Shown here piece after piece: positions 15,632-25,950 of a DNA stretch of 64,000 bases. Source of the DNA: Pseudomonas saliphila (lineage in GTDB: Bacteria; Pseudomonadota; Gammaproteobacteria; Pseudomonadales; Pseudomonadaceae); NCBI RefSeq assembly GCF_008638345.1, contig NZ_VTVA01000007.1:1-64000 (forward strand), read 5' to 3'. Made by a program: the position numbers and the translations under genes. Numbering within the stretch: position 1 is the stretch's first letter; each line of letters opens with the position of its first letter. Under the pieces are notes generated by a model. The model saw only the letters and a list, made by a program, of their open reading frames with translations, was not told the DNA's origin and made no database searches.

Positions 15632-16540
15632 TTATTGGTCACATTGGCTGCTGTTGGCTCGGGCAATGCGCGAACCGGAGGGCCGGTTCAACAGCGTACT
15701 GATACGGTTGCCGGCCTGAATCAGTGCGTCCAGGTCTATTCCAGTGTGGATGCCCAGGCCGTTGAGCATGTAGAGAACGTCTTCGGTGGCGACATTACCG
15801 GTGGCACCCTTGGCGTAGGGGCAACCGCCGAGGCCGGCAACCGAGCTGTCGAATACCTGGATGCCTTCCAGCAGCCCGGCGTAGATATTGGCCAACGCTT
15901 GCCCGTAGGTATCGTGAAAGTGGCCGGCCAGTTGATCACGCGAAATATGCTGCGCAACGGTTTCAAACAGATTGCGCGTGGCGCCGGGCGTGCCGGTGCC
16001 AATGGTGTCGCCCAGGGAGATTTCGTAGCAACCCATGGCGTGCAGTTCGCGGGCCACGCTGGCGACCTGGCTGGCGGCGATCTCGCCGTCATAGGGACAG
16101 CCCAGCACGCAGGATACATAGCCGCGTACCCGCACGCCGGCTTCGGCTGCGGCGCTCATGACGGGTTCGAAACGCTGTATGCTCTCGCTGATCGAGCAAT
16201 TGATATTGCGCTGTGAAAAGCCTTCGGAGGCTGCGGCAAACACTGCCACCTCTTCAGCGCCGGCTTGCAGAGCCATTTCGAAACCTTTCAGGTTCGGTGT
16301 GAGCGCCGCGTAGGTCGTGTCGGCGCGCCGCTGAATCCCGGCGAATACGTCCAAAGAGCCGGCCATCTGCGGGACCCACTTGGGCGAGACGAAACTGCCC
16401 ACCTCGATGTAGCCCACCCCTGCGTTGCTCAGGTCGTCGATCAGGCGGATCTTGTCAGCGTTGCTGACCGACTGGGCTTCGTTCTGCAGACCATCGCGCG
16501 CGCCCACTTCCACCAGTTTGACCGAGGCGGGCAGGCTCAT
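15632..16540 (-). CDS. liuE: Hydroxymethylglutaryl-CoA lyase
   Basis: 302 residues. VKLVEVGARDGLQNE at the N-terminus is the HMGL signature, VLGCPYDGEI and SLGDTIGTGTP follow, and the active Cys is in VAGLGGCPYAKGATGN. It cleaves HMG-CoA to acetyl-CoA and acetoacetate. GGAGG precedes the ATG by 7 nt, and the start overlaps the carboxylase alpha stop as ATGA, so the two are translationally coupled. Confidence 0.93.
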   Translation of the reverse strand: MSLPASVKLVEVGARDGLQNEAQSVSNADKIRLIDDLSNAGVGYIEVGSFVSPKWVPQMAGSLDVFAGIQRRADTTYAALTPNLKGFEMALQAGAEEVAVFAAASEGFSQRNINCSISESIQRFEPVMSAAAEAGVRVRGYVSCVLGCPYDGEIAASQVASVARELHAMGCYEISLGDTIGTGTPGATRNLFETVAQHISRDQLAGHFHDTYGQALANIYAGLLEGIQVFDSSVAGLGGCPYAKGATGNVATEDVLYMLNGLGIHTGIDLDALIQAGNRISTLLNRPSGSRIARANSSQCDQ

Positions 16541-18492
16541 TGCGCTTCCTCCATTTCCACTAGCAGGGTGCCCTCGGCGATTAGCTCGCCCTCGGCGCAG
16601 AAAATTGCCTTAACCGTGCCGGCTTCGGCTGCGCGAATGCTGTGTTCCATCTTCATCGCTTCGAGCACCAGCAGCACGGCGCCAGCCTCGACCTGTTGGC
16701 CTGGCTCGACCATGACGCGCACGACGCTGCCATTCATCGGCGCTTGCAAACCACCAGCATGCTGGTGGGAATGGTCCACTTCAGCAATCGGGTCAAATCG
16801 ATCGATCCGCTGCCAGCTGTTATGCCATTGCAGATACAGGGCGCCATTGCTGATCAGCAGGCGGTGGCGGCTGGTCTGCTGCCCCTCGGTGATCAATAGC
16901 GTCTGGGTAGTCGGGCAATAGGAGCAGCCGGATACGTCTACGGCGGCAAAAGGCTGGTCCAGCTCGCCACAACGCAGGTGCAGGCGGCTCTGCGCGGGCA
17001 GTCCGGCGCGCCAGCTGGTCAGGTCAGTCCATGGGCTGGATTCGCCAGGTCCGGAGGCTACGGACGAAGCGCCCGGCATCGCCAGCAACCAGGCCTTCGC
17101 TGCGGTGCGCCAGAACCGCTCATCGAGTGCTTCAGGCGCGGGCAACAATTGCTCTGCATGACGCGGAATAAAACCAGTATCCAGTTCGGCCTGGGCGAAG
17201 GCGGGGTGGGCCAGAATACGGGTCAGGAACTTCAGGTTGGTCTGCACGCCAGCCACCACGGTCTCGCGCAGCATGGCCAGCAGGGACAGGCGCGCCTCTT
17301 CCCGCGTCTCGCCCCAGGCAATCAGTTTGGCGATCATCGGATCGTAGAAAGGCGAGACAACATCGCCTTCGGTAACGCCGCTGTCCACGCGGCGGCCCTT
17401 GCCGGCGGGTGGCTCGCGATACAGCTGCAAAGTGCCGCTGGCCGGGAGAAAGTCGTTATCGGTATCTTCGGCGTACAGGCGCACCTCAATGGCGTGCCCT
17501 ATCAGAGGCACCTGCTCCTGGGTCAGCGGAAGCTTTTCGCCCTGGGCCACCCGCAATTGCCAGGCGACCAGATCCTGCCCGGTAATGGCTTCGGTGACCG
17601 GATGCTCGACCTGTAGGCGGGTGTTCATTTCCATAAAGAAGAATTCGCCGCGCGCGTCCAGCAGAAACTCCACCGTGCCGGCACCGACGTAGCCGATAGC
17701 CTGGGCAGCCTTGACCGCCGCATCGCCCATGGCCTTGCGCAGCTCGCGCGAAATGCCCGGCGCCGGCGCTTCTTCAACCACCTTCTGGTGACGGCGCTGG
17801 ATCGAACAGTCGCGTTCGTTCAGGTACACGCCATTGCCGTGCTGGTCGGCAAACACCTGGATTTCCACGTGCCGCGGCTGCAACACGTATTTTTCCACCA
17901 GCATGCGCGCATCGCCAAAGGAGGACTGGGCTTCCCGCTGCGCCGACGCCAGTGCTTCAGCCATATCCGCTTCGCGCTCGACCACCTTCATGCCTTTGCC
18001 GCCACCGCCGGCGGTGGCCTTGAGCAACACCGGGTAGCCGATGCGCTCAGCAGCGGTTACGAAGGTCTGCAGATCCTGCTCGTCGCCATGGTAGCCAGGC
18101 ACCAGCGGCACGCCGGCCTTTTCCATCAACGCCTTGGCCGCTGATTTGCTGCCCATGGCATCAATGGCTGAGGCGGGTGGCCCGACGAAGATCAGGCCCT
18201 GCTCTTCGCAGGCGCGGGCAAAGCCAGCATTTTCGGACAGAAAACCGTAGCCGGGATGAATGGCCTGGGCGCCGCTAGCGTGAGCGGCGGCGAGAATCTT
18301 GTCGACCAGCAGATAGCTGTCCGCTGGTTTCGCGCCGCCGAGACCGATGGCTACGTCGGCCTGTAGGACGTGCTGCGCCTGACGGTCAACGTCACTGTGT
18401 ACGGCGACAGTGGTAATGCCCATCTCTCTGGCGGTGCGCATGACCCGGCAGGCAATTTCGCCGCGGTTGGCGATAAGCAGGGTATTGATCAT
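16537..18492 (-). CDS. liuD: 3-methylcrotonyl-CoA carboxylase biotin-containing alpha subunit
   Basis: 651 residues from the ATG at 18492 (MINTLLIANRGEIACRV). It has biotin-carboxylase N- and central domains with the ATP-grasp glycine loop KATAGGGGKGMK and the substrate site MNTRLQVEHPVTE. The C-terminal biotinyl domain carries LEAMKMEH, whose central Lys is biotinylated. With the beta subunit encoded two genes upstream it carboxylates 3-methylcrotonyl-CoA to 3-methylglutaconyl-CoA. The ribosome site is weak (GGA). Confidence 0.93.
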   Translation of the reverse strand: MINTLLIANRGEIACRVMRTAREMGITTVAVHSDVDRQAQHVLQADVAIGLGGAKPADSYLLVDKILAAAHASGAQAIHPGYGFLSENAGFARACEEQGLIFVGPPASAIDAMGSKSAAKALMEKAGVPLVPGYHGDEQDLQTFVTAAERIGYPVLLKATAGGGGKGMKVVEREADMAEALASAQREAQSSFGDARMLVEKYVLQPRHVEIQVFADQHGNGVYLNERDCSIQRRHQKVVEEAPAPGISRELRKAMGDAAVKAAQAIGYVGAGTVEFLLDARGEFFFMEMNTRLQVEHPVTEAITGQDLVAWQLRVAQGEKLPLTQEQVPLIGHAIEVRLYAEDTDNDFLPASGTLQLYREPPAGKGRRVDSGVTEGDVVSPFYDPMIAKLIAWGETREEARLSLLAMLRETVVAGVQTNLKFLTRILAHPAFAQAELDTGFIPRHAEQLLPAPEALDERFWRTAAKAWLLAMPGASSVASGPGESSPWTDLTSWRAGLPAQSRLHLRCGELDQPFAAVDVSGCSYCPTTQTLLITEGQQTSRHRLLISNGALYLQWHNSWQRIDRFDPIAEVDHSHQHAGGLQAPMNGSVVRVMVEPGQQVEAGAVLLVLEAMKMEHSIRAAEAGTVKAIFCAEGELIAEGTLLVEMEEAQ

Positions 18493-18546
18493 TTTTGTTC
18501 GTCCCACATCATGGCGAAGTTGTGTGTTGTTCGGTGTTCATTGTCT

Positions 18547-19341
18547 TTAGCCTTGTTGCCATGCCGGCTTGCGCTTTTCCAGAAAGGCGCTCAGGCCTTC
18601 CTGGCCCTCAGTGCTGACCCGGATTTTGGCAATAGCCGCTTCGGTATAACTGCGTACTTCCCCGGTCAGTTCGCCGTGCTTGACGGTCTGCATCAGTGCC
18701 TTGGTCTCGCTCATGGCCTGGGGGCTGTTCAGCAGCAGGTTATCGACCCACTCCTGTAGCGCTACGTCCAGCTTCTCGGCCGGATAACATTCGGCAAGCA
18801 AGCCCAGTTCCCGTGCTCGCTCCCCGCTGAAACGCTCGGCGGTCAGAGCGTAGCGGCGCGCCGCCCGTTGCCCGATGGCTTGCACCACGTAGGGGCTGAT
18901 AACGGCGGGAAGCAAGCCGATACGCACCTCGGACAGGCTGAACAGGCTGTCGCTGGTGCCAATGGCGATATCGCAGCAACTGATCAAACCCAGCGCGCCA
19001 CCGAAGGCGGCCCCTTGCACCACGGCCAGGGTCGGCAGGCTGAGCTGCGCCAGACTGGCCATCAGTTGCCCCAGTTCCTTGGCGTCACCCAGGTTGGCCT
19101 GGTAATCGAGCTTGGCGCATTCCTGCATCCAGGCCAGATCGGCTCCGGCAGAGAAATGCTTGCCGCGCCCGCGCAGCAGGAGAAACCGCAGTCCTTCGGT
19201 AGCCTGAACCTCGTCCATGGCCGCCAGCAGCTCGTTGATCATTTCGGCATTGAAAGCGTTGTTGCGCTCTGGCCGGTTCAGCCACAGGGTTGCTACGCCG
19301 TTGTCGCTGTATTCGAGTTCGATTGTCTTGAAGCTGGTCAT
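18547..19341 (-). CDS. liuC: Methylglutaconyl-CoA hydratase (enoyl-CoA hydratase family)
   Basis: 264 residues from the ATG at 19341; the frame is open for 52 more codons with non-family sequence. The oxyanion-hole segments are RGRGKHFSAGADLAWMQ and GAAFGGALGLISCCD, typical of the crotonase fold. Position between the carboxylase beta and alpha genes, as in other liu operons, indicates hydration of 3-methylglutaconyl-CoA to HMG-CoA. Confidence 0.9.
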   Translation of the reverse strand: MTSFKTIELEYSDNGVATLWLNRPERNNAFNAEMINELLAAMDEVQATEGLRFLLLRGRGKHFSAGADLAWMQECAKLDYQANLGDAKELGQLMASLAQLSLPTLAVVQGAAFGGALGLISCCDIAIGTSDSLFSLSEVRIGLLPAVISPYVVQAIGQRAARRYALTAERFSGERARELGLLAECYPAEKLDVALQEWVDNLLLNSPQAMSETKALMQTVKHGELTGEVRSYTEAAIAKIRVSTEGQEGLSAFLEKRKPAWQQG

Positions 19342-19399
19342 GGCTTTCTCAATCCGTGTTGTGGAATCAGCCGCCCGTGTGAAGCGGCAGCTGAAGCAA

Positions 19400-21007
19400 T
19401 CACATCCTGAACACCCCAAAGCGGGTCGGTACAATAGGCGCATTTTTCGCGGCGGATATCGCCAGCCCGAGTACGTCGCGGGTCTGCGCCGGGTCAATTA
19501 CCCCGTCGTCCCATAACCGCGCGCTGGAATAGTAGGGGTGACCCTGCCGCTCGTACTGCTCGAGAATGGGCTTGCGCAGCGTCTGTTCCTGCTCGGAGCT
19601 GAAGGTCTCGCCGGCGCGCTCAGCCTGCTCATGCTTGACCTGCACCAGCACGCCGGCAGCCTGTTCGCCGCCCATTACCGAGATACGCGCATTGGGCCAC
19701 ATCCATAGAAAGCGCGGATCATAGGCGCGGCCACACATGCCGTAGTTGCCGGCGCCGAAGCTGCCACCGATGATCACGGTGAACTTGGGCACCTGGGCGC
19801 AGGCCACGGCGGTGACCAGTTTGGCGCCGTGCTTGGCGATACCGCCGGCCTCGTACTTCTGGCCGACCATAAAGCCAGTGATGTTTTGCAGGAACAGCAG
19901 CGGAATGCCGCGCTGGCAGGCCAGTTCGATAAAGTGCGCGCCTTTCTGCGCGGACTCGGCGAAGAGGATGCCGTTGTTCGCCAGGATCGCCACCGGGTGT
20001 CCATGCAGATGGGCAAAGCCGCACACCAGCGTGGTGCCATACAGCGCCTTGAATTCATCGAACTGGCTGTCATCGACCAAGCGAGCAATGATTTCGCGCA
20101 CGTCGAAGGGTTGCTTGGCATCGGCTGGAATGATGCCGTACAGCTCGTCGCTGGCGTAGCGCGGGTTAATCGGTGCGCGGCTATTCAGTTCACCCTGCTT
20201 GCGCCAGTTCAGATTAGCGATGCAGCGGCGGGCCAGGGCCAAAGCATGTCCGTCGTTCTCGGCATAGTGATCGGCCACGCCGGAGGTCTTGCAGTGCACA
20301 TCGGCGCCGCCCAGATCCTCGGCGCTGACCACTTCGCCGGTGGCGGCTTTGACCAATGGCGGGCCAGCGAGAAAGATGGTCGCCTGATTACGCACCATGA
20401 TGGCTTCGTCCGCCATGGCCGGCACATAGGCGCCGCCGGCGGTGCAGGAGCCCATCACCACGGCGATCTGCGGAATGCCTTGGGCGCTCATGTTGGCCTG
20501 GTTGAAGAAGATGCGGCCGAAGTGTTCGCGGTCGGGAAAGACCTCATCCTGGCGTGGCAGGTTGGCGCCGCCGGAGTCCACCAGATAGATACACGGCAGG
20601 CGGTTCTGCTGGGCAATGGTCTGCGCGCGCAGATGCTTCTTAACTGTCAGCGGATAATAGGAGCCGCCTTTGACCGTTGCATCGTTGGCCACGATCATGC
20701 ATTCGACACCTTCCACGCGTCCGATGCCGGCGATCAGGCCTGCGGCCGGCACGTCTTCGCCATAGACCTCATGGGCGGTCAGCTGACCGATTTCCAGAAA
20801 CGGCGAACCTGGATCGAGCAGGGCATCGATGCGCTGGCGGGGTAACAGCTTACCGCGCGAGAGGTGGCGTTCCTGGGCCTTGGCGCCGCCGCCTTCGGCA
20901 ACGCGCGCCAGCAACTCGCGGAGGTCCGTCACCAGTGTTTGCATGGCCGAGCAGTTAACCGCATAGTCCGGCGCGTTGCGGTTGATTTGACTGTTGAGAA
21001 TGCTCAT
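19400..21007 (-). CDS. liuB: 3-methylcrotonyl-CoA carboxylase beta subunit
   Basis: 535 residues, the usual size for this carboxyltransferase. [33 protein letters not shown] and [16 protein letters not shown] (near 445) are diagnostic of the methylcrotonyl branch of acyl-CoA carboxylase beta subunits. It transfers the carboxyl group from biotin of the alpha subunit to methylcrotonyl-CoA. AAGAGA lies shortly before the ATG. Confidence 0.93.
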   Translation of the reverse strand: MSILNSQINRNAPDYAVNCSAMQTLVTDLRELLARVAEGGGAKAQERHLSRGKLLPRQRIDALLDPGSPFLEIGQLTAHEVYGEDVPAAGLIAGIGRVEGVECMIVANDATVKGGSYYPLTVKKHLRAQTIAQQNRLPCIYLVDSGGANLPRQDEVFPDREHFGRIFFNQANMSAQGIPQIAVVMGSCTAGGAYVPAMADEAIMVRNQATIFLAGPPLVKAATGEVVSAEDLGGADVHCKTSGVADHYAENDGHALALARRCIANLNWRKQGELNSRAPINPRYASDELYGIIPADAKQPFDVREIIARLVDDSQFDEFKALYGTTLVCGFAHLHGHPVAILANNGILFAESAQKGAHFIELACQRGIPLLFLQNITGFMVGQKYEAGGIAKHGAKLVTAVACAQVPKFTVIIGGSFGAGNYGMCGRAYDPRFLWMWPNARISVMGGEQAAGVLVQVKHEQAERAGETFSSEQEQTLRKPILEQYERQGHPYYSSARLWDDGVIDPAQTRDVLGLAISAAKNAPIVPTRFGVFRM

Positions 21008-21048
21008 GGGTTATCTCTTTTTATAAGGGCGCTTCTTATGAGGGGGCT

Positions 21049-22230
21049 TCACCGGGTCTCGTTGAACAGTTCACGCCCGATCAGCATGCGCCGAATTTCG
21101 CTGGTGCCTGCGCCAATCTCGTACAGTTTTGCGTCACGCCAGATGCGGCCGGTAGGGTAGTCATTAATATAGCCATTGCCGCCGAGAATCTGGATTGCTT
21201 CACCGGCCATCCACGTGGCTTTCTCGGCGGTGTACAGAATCACGCCCGCACAATCCTTGCGCACCTGACGGACGTGCCCGCTGCCCATGGCGTCGAGATA
21301 CTTGCCGACACTGTAGAGATAGGCGCGGCACGCCTGGAGGGTGCTGTACATGTCGGCGACCTTACCCTGGATGAGCTGGAACTCGCCGATGCTCTGACCG
21401 AACTGCTTGCGGTCATGAATATAGGGCGTGACGATGTCCATGGATGCCTGCATCAGACCCATAGGGCCACCGCTCAGCACGGCGCGTTCATAATCCAGCC
21501 CGCTCATCAGCACCTTGGTGCCTTCGCCCAGGCCGCCGAGAATGTTCTCTTCGGGGACTTCAACGTTGTTAAACACCAGCTCGCCGGTGTGCGAGCCGCG
21601 CATGCCGAGCTTGTCGAGCTTCTGCGAAACGGAGAAGCCAGGGGTATTGGTATCCAGAATAAAGGCAGTCATGCCTTTGGCGCCAGCGGCGGGATCGGTC
21701 TTGGCGTAGACCACCAACACGTGGCAATCAGGGCCGTTGGTGATCCACATCTTGGTGCCGTTCAGAACGTAGCGGTCGCCTTTCTTGTCGGCGCGCAACT
21801 TCATGGAAACCACATCAGAGCCGGCATTTGGCTCGCTCATGGCCAGGGCGCCGATGTGCTCGCCGGAGATCAGCTTGGGCAGGAATGTCTGCTTCTGCGC
21901 TTCGCTGCCGTTGCGGTGAATCTGGTTCACGCACAGGTTGGAATGGGCACCGTAGGACAGGCCAATGCCGCCGGCTGCACGGGAAATTTCTTCCATGGCG
22001 ATCATGTGCGCCAGGTAGCCCATGCCCGAGCCGCCGTATTCTTCGGCTACGGTGAGACCGAGCAGGCCCATATCGCCGAACTTGCGCCACAGATCCATCG
22101 GAAATTCGTCGGTGCGGTCGGCTTCGGCGGCACGCGGGGCGATTTCCTTGGCAGCAAAGCTGGCAACCGAATCACGCAGCATGTCGATGTCTTCGCCAAG
22201 GAAGAAGTCCAGTCCGGGTATAGCGCTCAT
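21049..22230 (-). CDS. liuA: Isovaleryl-CoA dehydrogenase
   Basis: 393 residues. [16 protein letters not shown] is the FAD-contact motif, [18 protein letters not shown] follows, and [16 protein letters not shown] with [16 protein letters not shown] is the C-terminal acyl-CoA dehydrogenase signature. The catalytic Glu expected in isovaleryl-CoA dehydrogenases would be in SGLDYERAV, i.e. the family-specific position near 250. It oxidises isovaleryl-CoA to 3-methylcrotonyl-CoA, the substrate of the carboxylase encoded next. AGGAGA precedes the ATG. Confidence 0.92.
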   Translation of the reverse strand: MSAIPGLDFFLGEDIDMLRDSVASFAAKEIAPRAAEADRTDEFPMDLWRKFGDMGLLGLTVAEEYGGSGMGYLAHMIAMEEISRAAGGIGLSYGAHSNLCVNQIHRNGSEAQKQTFLPKLISGEHIGALAMSEPNAGSDVVSMKLRADKKGDRYVLNGTKMWITNGPDCHVLVVYAKTDPAAGAKGMTAFILDTNTPGFSVSQKLDKLGMRGSHTGELVFNNVEVPEENILGGLGEGTKVLMSGLDYERAVLSGGPMGLMQASMDIVTPYIHDRKQFGQSIGEFQLIQGKVADMYSTLQACRAYLYSVGKYLDAMGSGHVRQVRKDCAGVILYTAEKATWMAGEAIQILGGNGYINDYPTGRIWRDAKLYEIGAGTSEIRRMLIGRELFNETR

Positions 22231-22255
22231 ATCGTGTTATCTCCTGTTCTTATGT

Positions 22256-25200
22256 TTATAGCTGCGTGGCCTGGATGCGCGCATCCTTGGCGGTGGCGTC
22301 GTGAAATTCCGCTTTGCGTTCATTGCGCAAGGCTGATAGCAGCCGGGCGTGCTGAATGCGGGCCTGATCCAGAAAGCGCTCCTTGACCGGACCGTAGCCG
22401 CGAACGATGTCCGGCAGGTTTGCGAGCTCTATAGCAGTTTGCAGCTTTTCCGCACTCAGCTTGTCGATAACCTCGTCAAGAATGCCTTCGTAAGTCGCCA
22501 ACCACTCGCGTTCCGCCTTCCGCTCGGCGGTATAGCCAAAGGGATCGATGACCGAATTACGCAGGAATTTCAGACGTGCCAGCAATTTGAAGCTGCGCAT
22601 CATCCAGGGGCCGAAACTGCGCTTTTTCGGTTCTTCGCCTGGCTTGGCATTGTTCATTACGGGCGGAGCCAGGTGGAAGTTGAGCTTGTAGTTGCCCTCG
22701 AACTGCGATTCGATCTTTTTCATGAAATCGCCGTTGGTGAACAGCCGCGCCACTTCGTACTCGTCCTTGGTGGCCAGCACCTTGAAATAGTTGCGCGCCA
22801 CGGTCTCGGTCAGCTTGCCCGGTGCGCCAGCGATCTGCGTTTCAGCCTCGCGGAATTGCTGCACGCGAGCCAGGTATTTGTCACCCAGTTTGGCGTTCTG
22901 ATATTCGGTCAGCGTGGCGATACGGCGCCGAATGATCTCATCCAGATTCTGCGACAGCTGCTGCCCTGCGGCTTTGCTGCTGTTGCTTTCGATCAGGCTG
23001 CGCAGGCGTGGTAAATCTGCGGCGGCGCGGCGGCCCCAATCGAATGCCTTGAGATTGAAGTCGATTGCCGTCCCGTTCAGTTCGATGGCCTGGACCAGCG
23101 ACTCTTGCGCGACCGGCAACCAGCCCTTCTGATAGGCGAAGCCGAGCATGAAGGTGTTGGTGGCAATCGAATCGCCCATCAGCACCGTGGCGATGCGACT
23201 GGCATCCAGGAAATTGGACTGGCCCTCGCCAACCGCTTCGGCAATCTGCGCCGACATGGCCTGGGTGCGGAACTTGGGATCGGGGTGCGCTTCGAGGTTG
23301 CCGCTCTCGGCCTGCATGGCAAAGGTGCGCACGAACTCGCTGGTGATGCTTTCGTCCGAATTCACCACGGCATGTGTCACGCCGTGACGGAGCTTTTCCA
23401 GGGTCTCGTTGTTGGCGCTGACCACCAGATCGCAACCCAGCAACAGACTGGTTTCACCAGCGGCAATGCGCGGTGCATGCAGCTGCGATTGCTCGGCGGC
23501 GATGCGGATATGCGACCACACGGCGCCGCCTTTCTGCGCCATGCCGGCCATATCCAGGTTCAGCACGCCTTTGCCCTCGATGTAGGCGGCCATCCCCAGC
23601 AACGCGCCGATGGTCACTACGCCGGTTCCGCCTACGCCGGTAATCAGAATGCTGTAGGGCTGATCCAGCGAGGCCATGGCCGGCGTTGGCAGATGCCATT
23701 CATCGGCACCGGTGTTGCCCAGCGCCTTGGCCTTGCGCAATGCGCCGCCTTCCACGGTCACGAAGCTCGGGCAAAAGCCGGACAGGCAGGAGAAGTCTTT
23801 GTTACAGGATGACTGGTCGATGCTGCGCTTCTGGCCGAATTCGGTATCGACGGTCACTACGGACATGCAGTTAGATTTGCTGCTGCAATCGCCGCAACCT
23901 TCGCAAACCGCCTGGTTGATGACCACCCGGCGCGCCGGATCAGGGAATTTGCCGCGCTTGCGACGGCGGCGCTTTTCGGCGGCGCAGGTCTGGTCGTAGA
24001 CGATGGCGGACACACCGTTGAACTCGCGCAGCTCCTTCTGCAGCTTTTCCATCTCGTCCCGGTGCAGCACTGGTACGCCATCGGCCAGGTTCTTCACCGA
24101 TTCGTATTTTTCCGGCTCGTCGGTCACTACGGCAATACGCTTGACCCCCTCCGCGGCCAGTTGCTGGGTGATCTGCGGCACCGTCAGAATGCCGTCGACC
24201 GGCTGCCCGCCAGTCATGGCTACGGCATCGTTGTACAGAATCTTGTAGGTGATTTGCACCTTGGCAGCGACCGCTGCACGGATTGCCAGAATGCCGGAGT
24301 GGAAGTACGTACCGTCGCCCAGATTGGCGAATACATGCTTGGTGGTGGTGAACGGCGCCTGACCGATCCAGGCTACGCCTTCGCCACCCATCTGGCTGAA
24401 CGTCTGAGTTTGCGGATAGATCCATGCGGCCATGTAATGACAGCCGATACCCGCCAGCGCCCTGCTGCCTTCCGGCACCTTGGTGGAGATATTGTGCGGG
24501 CAGCCCGAACAGTAGTGAGGTACCCGATCCATCAGCGTGCCCAGGACATTCTTGGTGGTGAGCTGTGCTTCGAGTTGCTGCAAGCGGTTCTGCAGTCTGT
24601 CGTCTGGATGCAGGCGAAGAATCCGCTTGGCCAGGGCACGGGCGATGTGCGCCGGTGTCAGTTCACTGATGGCCGGCAGCAGCCAGTCAGTGTGAGGCAT
24701 GCTCCACTCGCCCTTGTCGTCAAACTTGCCGACGATGCGTGGCCGCACGTCCTCACGCCAGTTGTACAGCTCTTCCTTCATCTGGTACTCGATCATGTGG
24801 CGTTTTTCCTCCACCACGATGATCTCTTCCAGGCCCTCGGCGAAATGGCGCACGCCTTCGGCTTCAAGGGGCCAGACCATGCCCACTTTGTAAACGCGCA
24901 GGCCCATCTGCTGGACCTGCTCTGCATCGATGCCGAGCATCTCCAGCGCCTGGCAGACGTCCAGGTAGGATTTGCCTGCGGTGATGATGCCGATCCGGGC
25001 GTTGGATGAGTCCATGACCACGCGGTCGATACGGTTGGCGCGGGCATAGGCCAGGGCGGCGTACAGCTTGTGTTCGAGCAGGCGCTGTTCCTGAGCTAGT
25101 GGCGGATCGGGCCAGCGAATGTTCAGGCCGCCTTCGGGAATCTGGAAGTCTGGAATGATCGATTCGACGCGGAACGGGTCGATATCGACAATCGCTGCGC

Positions 25201-25819
25201 TCTCAACGGTATCGGCGACGGCTTTCAGCGCCACCCAGCAACCGGAGTAACGGGACATGGCCCAGCCGTGAATGCCGTAATCCAGATATTCCTGAACGCC
25301 AGAAGGCGCCAGAACCGGCATCATCACGGCTTTGAATATATGCTCTGTCTGGTGCGGCAGTGAAGATGAGCGGGCGCCATGGTCGTCACCGGCGACGGCC
25401 AGCACACCACCGAACTTCGAGGTGCCGGCAGCATTGGCATGCCGGAAGACGTCTCCAGAGCGGTCAACGCCAGGACCCTTGCCGTACCACATGCCGAATA
25501 CGCCGTCATAGGTGGCGCCTTCAAAGATGTTGACCTGCTGGGTGCCCCAGATGGAGGTGGCGGCCAGCTCTTCGTTAACGCCTGGCTGGAAATGGGTGTG
25601 GCTCTCTTTCAGATATTCCCGGGCGCGCCACAGATGCTGATCGAAGCCGCCCAGGGGCGAGCCCCGATAGCCAGAGATAAAGCCAGCGGTATTCCGGCCC
25701 GCAGCCAGATCACGCTGGCGCTGCATAAGCGGCAACCGGACCAGCGCCTGGACTCCGGTCATCAATTGATAGCCGCTTATCTGCGTATACTTGTCGTCAA
25801 GCGAGAGGGAAGTTCCCAT
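22256..25819 (-). CDS. Fused indolepyruvate/2-oxoacid:ferredoxin oxidoreductase
   Basis: 1187 residues, the usual length of the fused IorA-IorB-like proteins. The thiamine-diphosphate domain is recognisable at about 455-560 (HYCSGCPHNISTKVPEGSR, LGDGTYFHSG, YNDAVAMTGGQP). A 4Fe-4S segment follows near 640 (CEGCGDCSSKSNC, then CNKDFSCLSGFCPSF). The gamma-type domain begins at ILITGVGGTGVVTIGALLG near 715. It decarboxylates a 2-oxoacid to acyl-CoA, reducing ferredoxin. As first gene of the leucine operon, the attractive substrate is 2-oxoisocaproate giving isovaleryl-CoA, but aryl pyruvates are the classical substrates. It is divergent from a LysR gene. Confidence 0.88.
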   Translation of the reverse strand: MGTSLSLDDKYTQISGYQLMTGVQALVRLPLMQRQRDLAAGRNTAGFISGYRGSPLGGFDQHLWRAREYLKESHTHFQPGVNEELAATSIWGTQQVNIFEGATYDGVFGMWYGKGPGVDRSGDVFRHANAAGTSKFGGVLAVAGDDHGARSSSLPHQTEHIFKAVMMPVLAPSGVQEYLDYGIHGWAMSRYSGCWVALKAVADTVESAAIVDIDPFRVESIIPDFQIPEGGLNIRWPDPPLAQEQRLLEHKLYAALAYARANRIDRVVMDSSNARIGIITAGKSYLDVCQALEMLGIDAEQVQQMGLRVYKVGMVWPLEAEGVRHFAEGLEEIIVVEEKRHMIEYQMKEELYNWREDVRPRIVGKFDDKGEWSMPHTDWLLPAISELTPAHIARALAKRILRLHPDDRLQNRLQQLEAQLTTKNVLGTLMDRVPHYCSGCPHNISTKVPEGSRALAGIGCHYMAAWIYPQTQTFSQMGGEGVAWIGQAPFTTTKHVFANLGDGTYFHSGILAIRAAVAAKVQITYKILYNDAVAMTGGQPVDGILTVPQITQQLAAEGVKRIAVVTDEPEKYESVKNLADGVPVLHRDEMEKLQKELREFNGVSAIVYDQTCAAEKRRRRKRGKFPDPARRVVINQAVCEGCGDCSSKSNCMSVVTVDTEFGQKRSIDQSSCNKDFSCLSGFCPSFVTVEGGALRKAKALGNTGADEWHLPTPAMASLDQPYSILITGVGGTGVVTIGALLGMAAYIEGKGVLNLDMAGMAQKGGAVWSHIRIAAEQSQLHAPRIAAGETSLLLGCDLVVSANNETLEKLRHGVTHAVVNSDESITSEFVRTFAMQAESGNLEAHPDPKFRTQAMSAQIAEAVGEGQSNFLDASRIATVLMGDSIATNTFMLGFAYQKGWLPVAQESLVQAIELNGTAIDFNLKAFDWGRRAAADLPRLRSLIESNSSKAAGQQLSQNLDEIIRRRIATLTEYQNAKLGDKYLARVQQFREAETQIAGAPGKLTETVARNYFKVLATKDEYEVARLFTNGDFMKKIESQFEGNYKLNFHLAPPVMNNAKPGEEPKKRSFGPWMMRSFKLLARLKFLRNSVIDPFGYTAERKAEREWLATYEGILDEVIDKLSAEKLQTAIELANLPDIVRGYGPVKERFLDQARIQHARLLSALRNERKAEFHDATAKDARIQATQL

Positions 25820-25856
25820 GGCTGATCATTACCTGTCTTGTTCTGTTTATGGCTAC

Positions 25857-25866
25857 TGCAATTGCA
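25857..25866. promoter_or_regulatory. Palindrome in the LysR/oxidoreductase divergent promoter
   Basis: TGCAATTGCA is a perfect 10-bp palindrome midway between the divergent starts at 25819 and 25951. It is a reasonable binding site for the adjacent LysR protein, though it is not a perfect T-N11-A box. Confidence 0.35.
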
Positions 25867-25950
25867 CGGTAGTACGGATTGACTGGAGTATATGAAGGGC
25901 TGCTGGTATCGTAAATTTATAAAAACTAGATACAGGTATCTGAAAAACAA

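Noticed and set aside
19829-20845. 338-codon plus-strand frame
   Set aside because: It is antisense to the carboxylase beta gene, has no family motifs and results from G+C-rich codon bias.
21274-22386. 370-codon plus-strand frame
   Set aside because: Antisense to isovaleryl-CoA dehydrogenase and running into the next gene; composition is typical of a shadow frame.
24062-25009. 315-codon plus-strand frame
   Set aside because: Antisense to the 2-oxoacid oxidoreductase, whose domains are continuous across the region.
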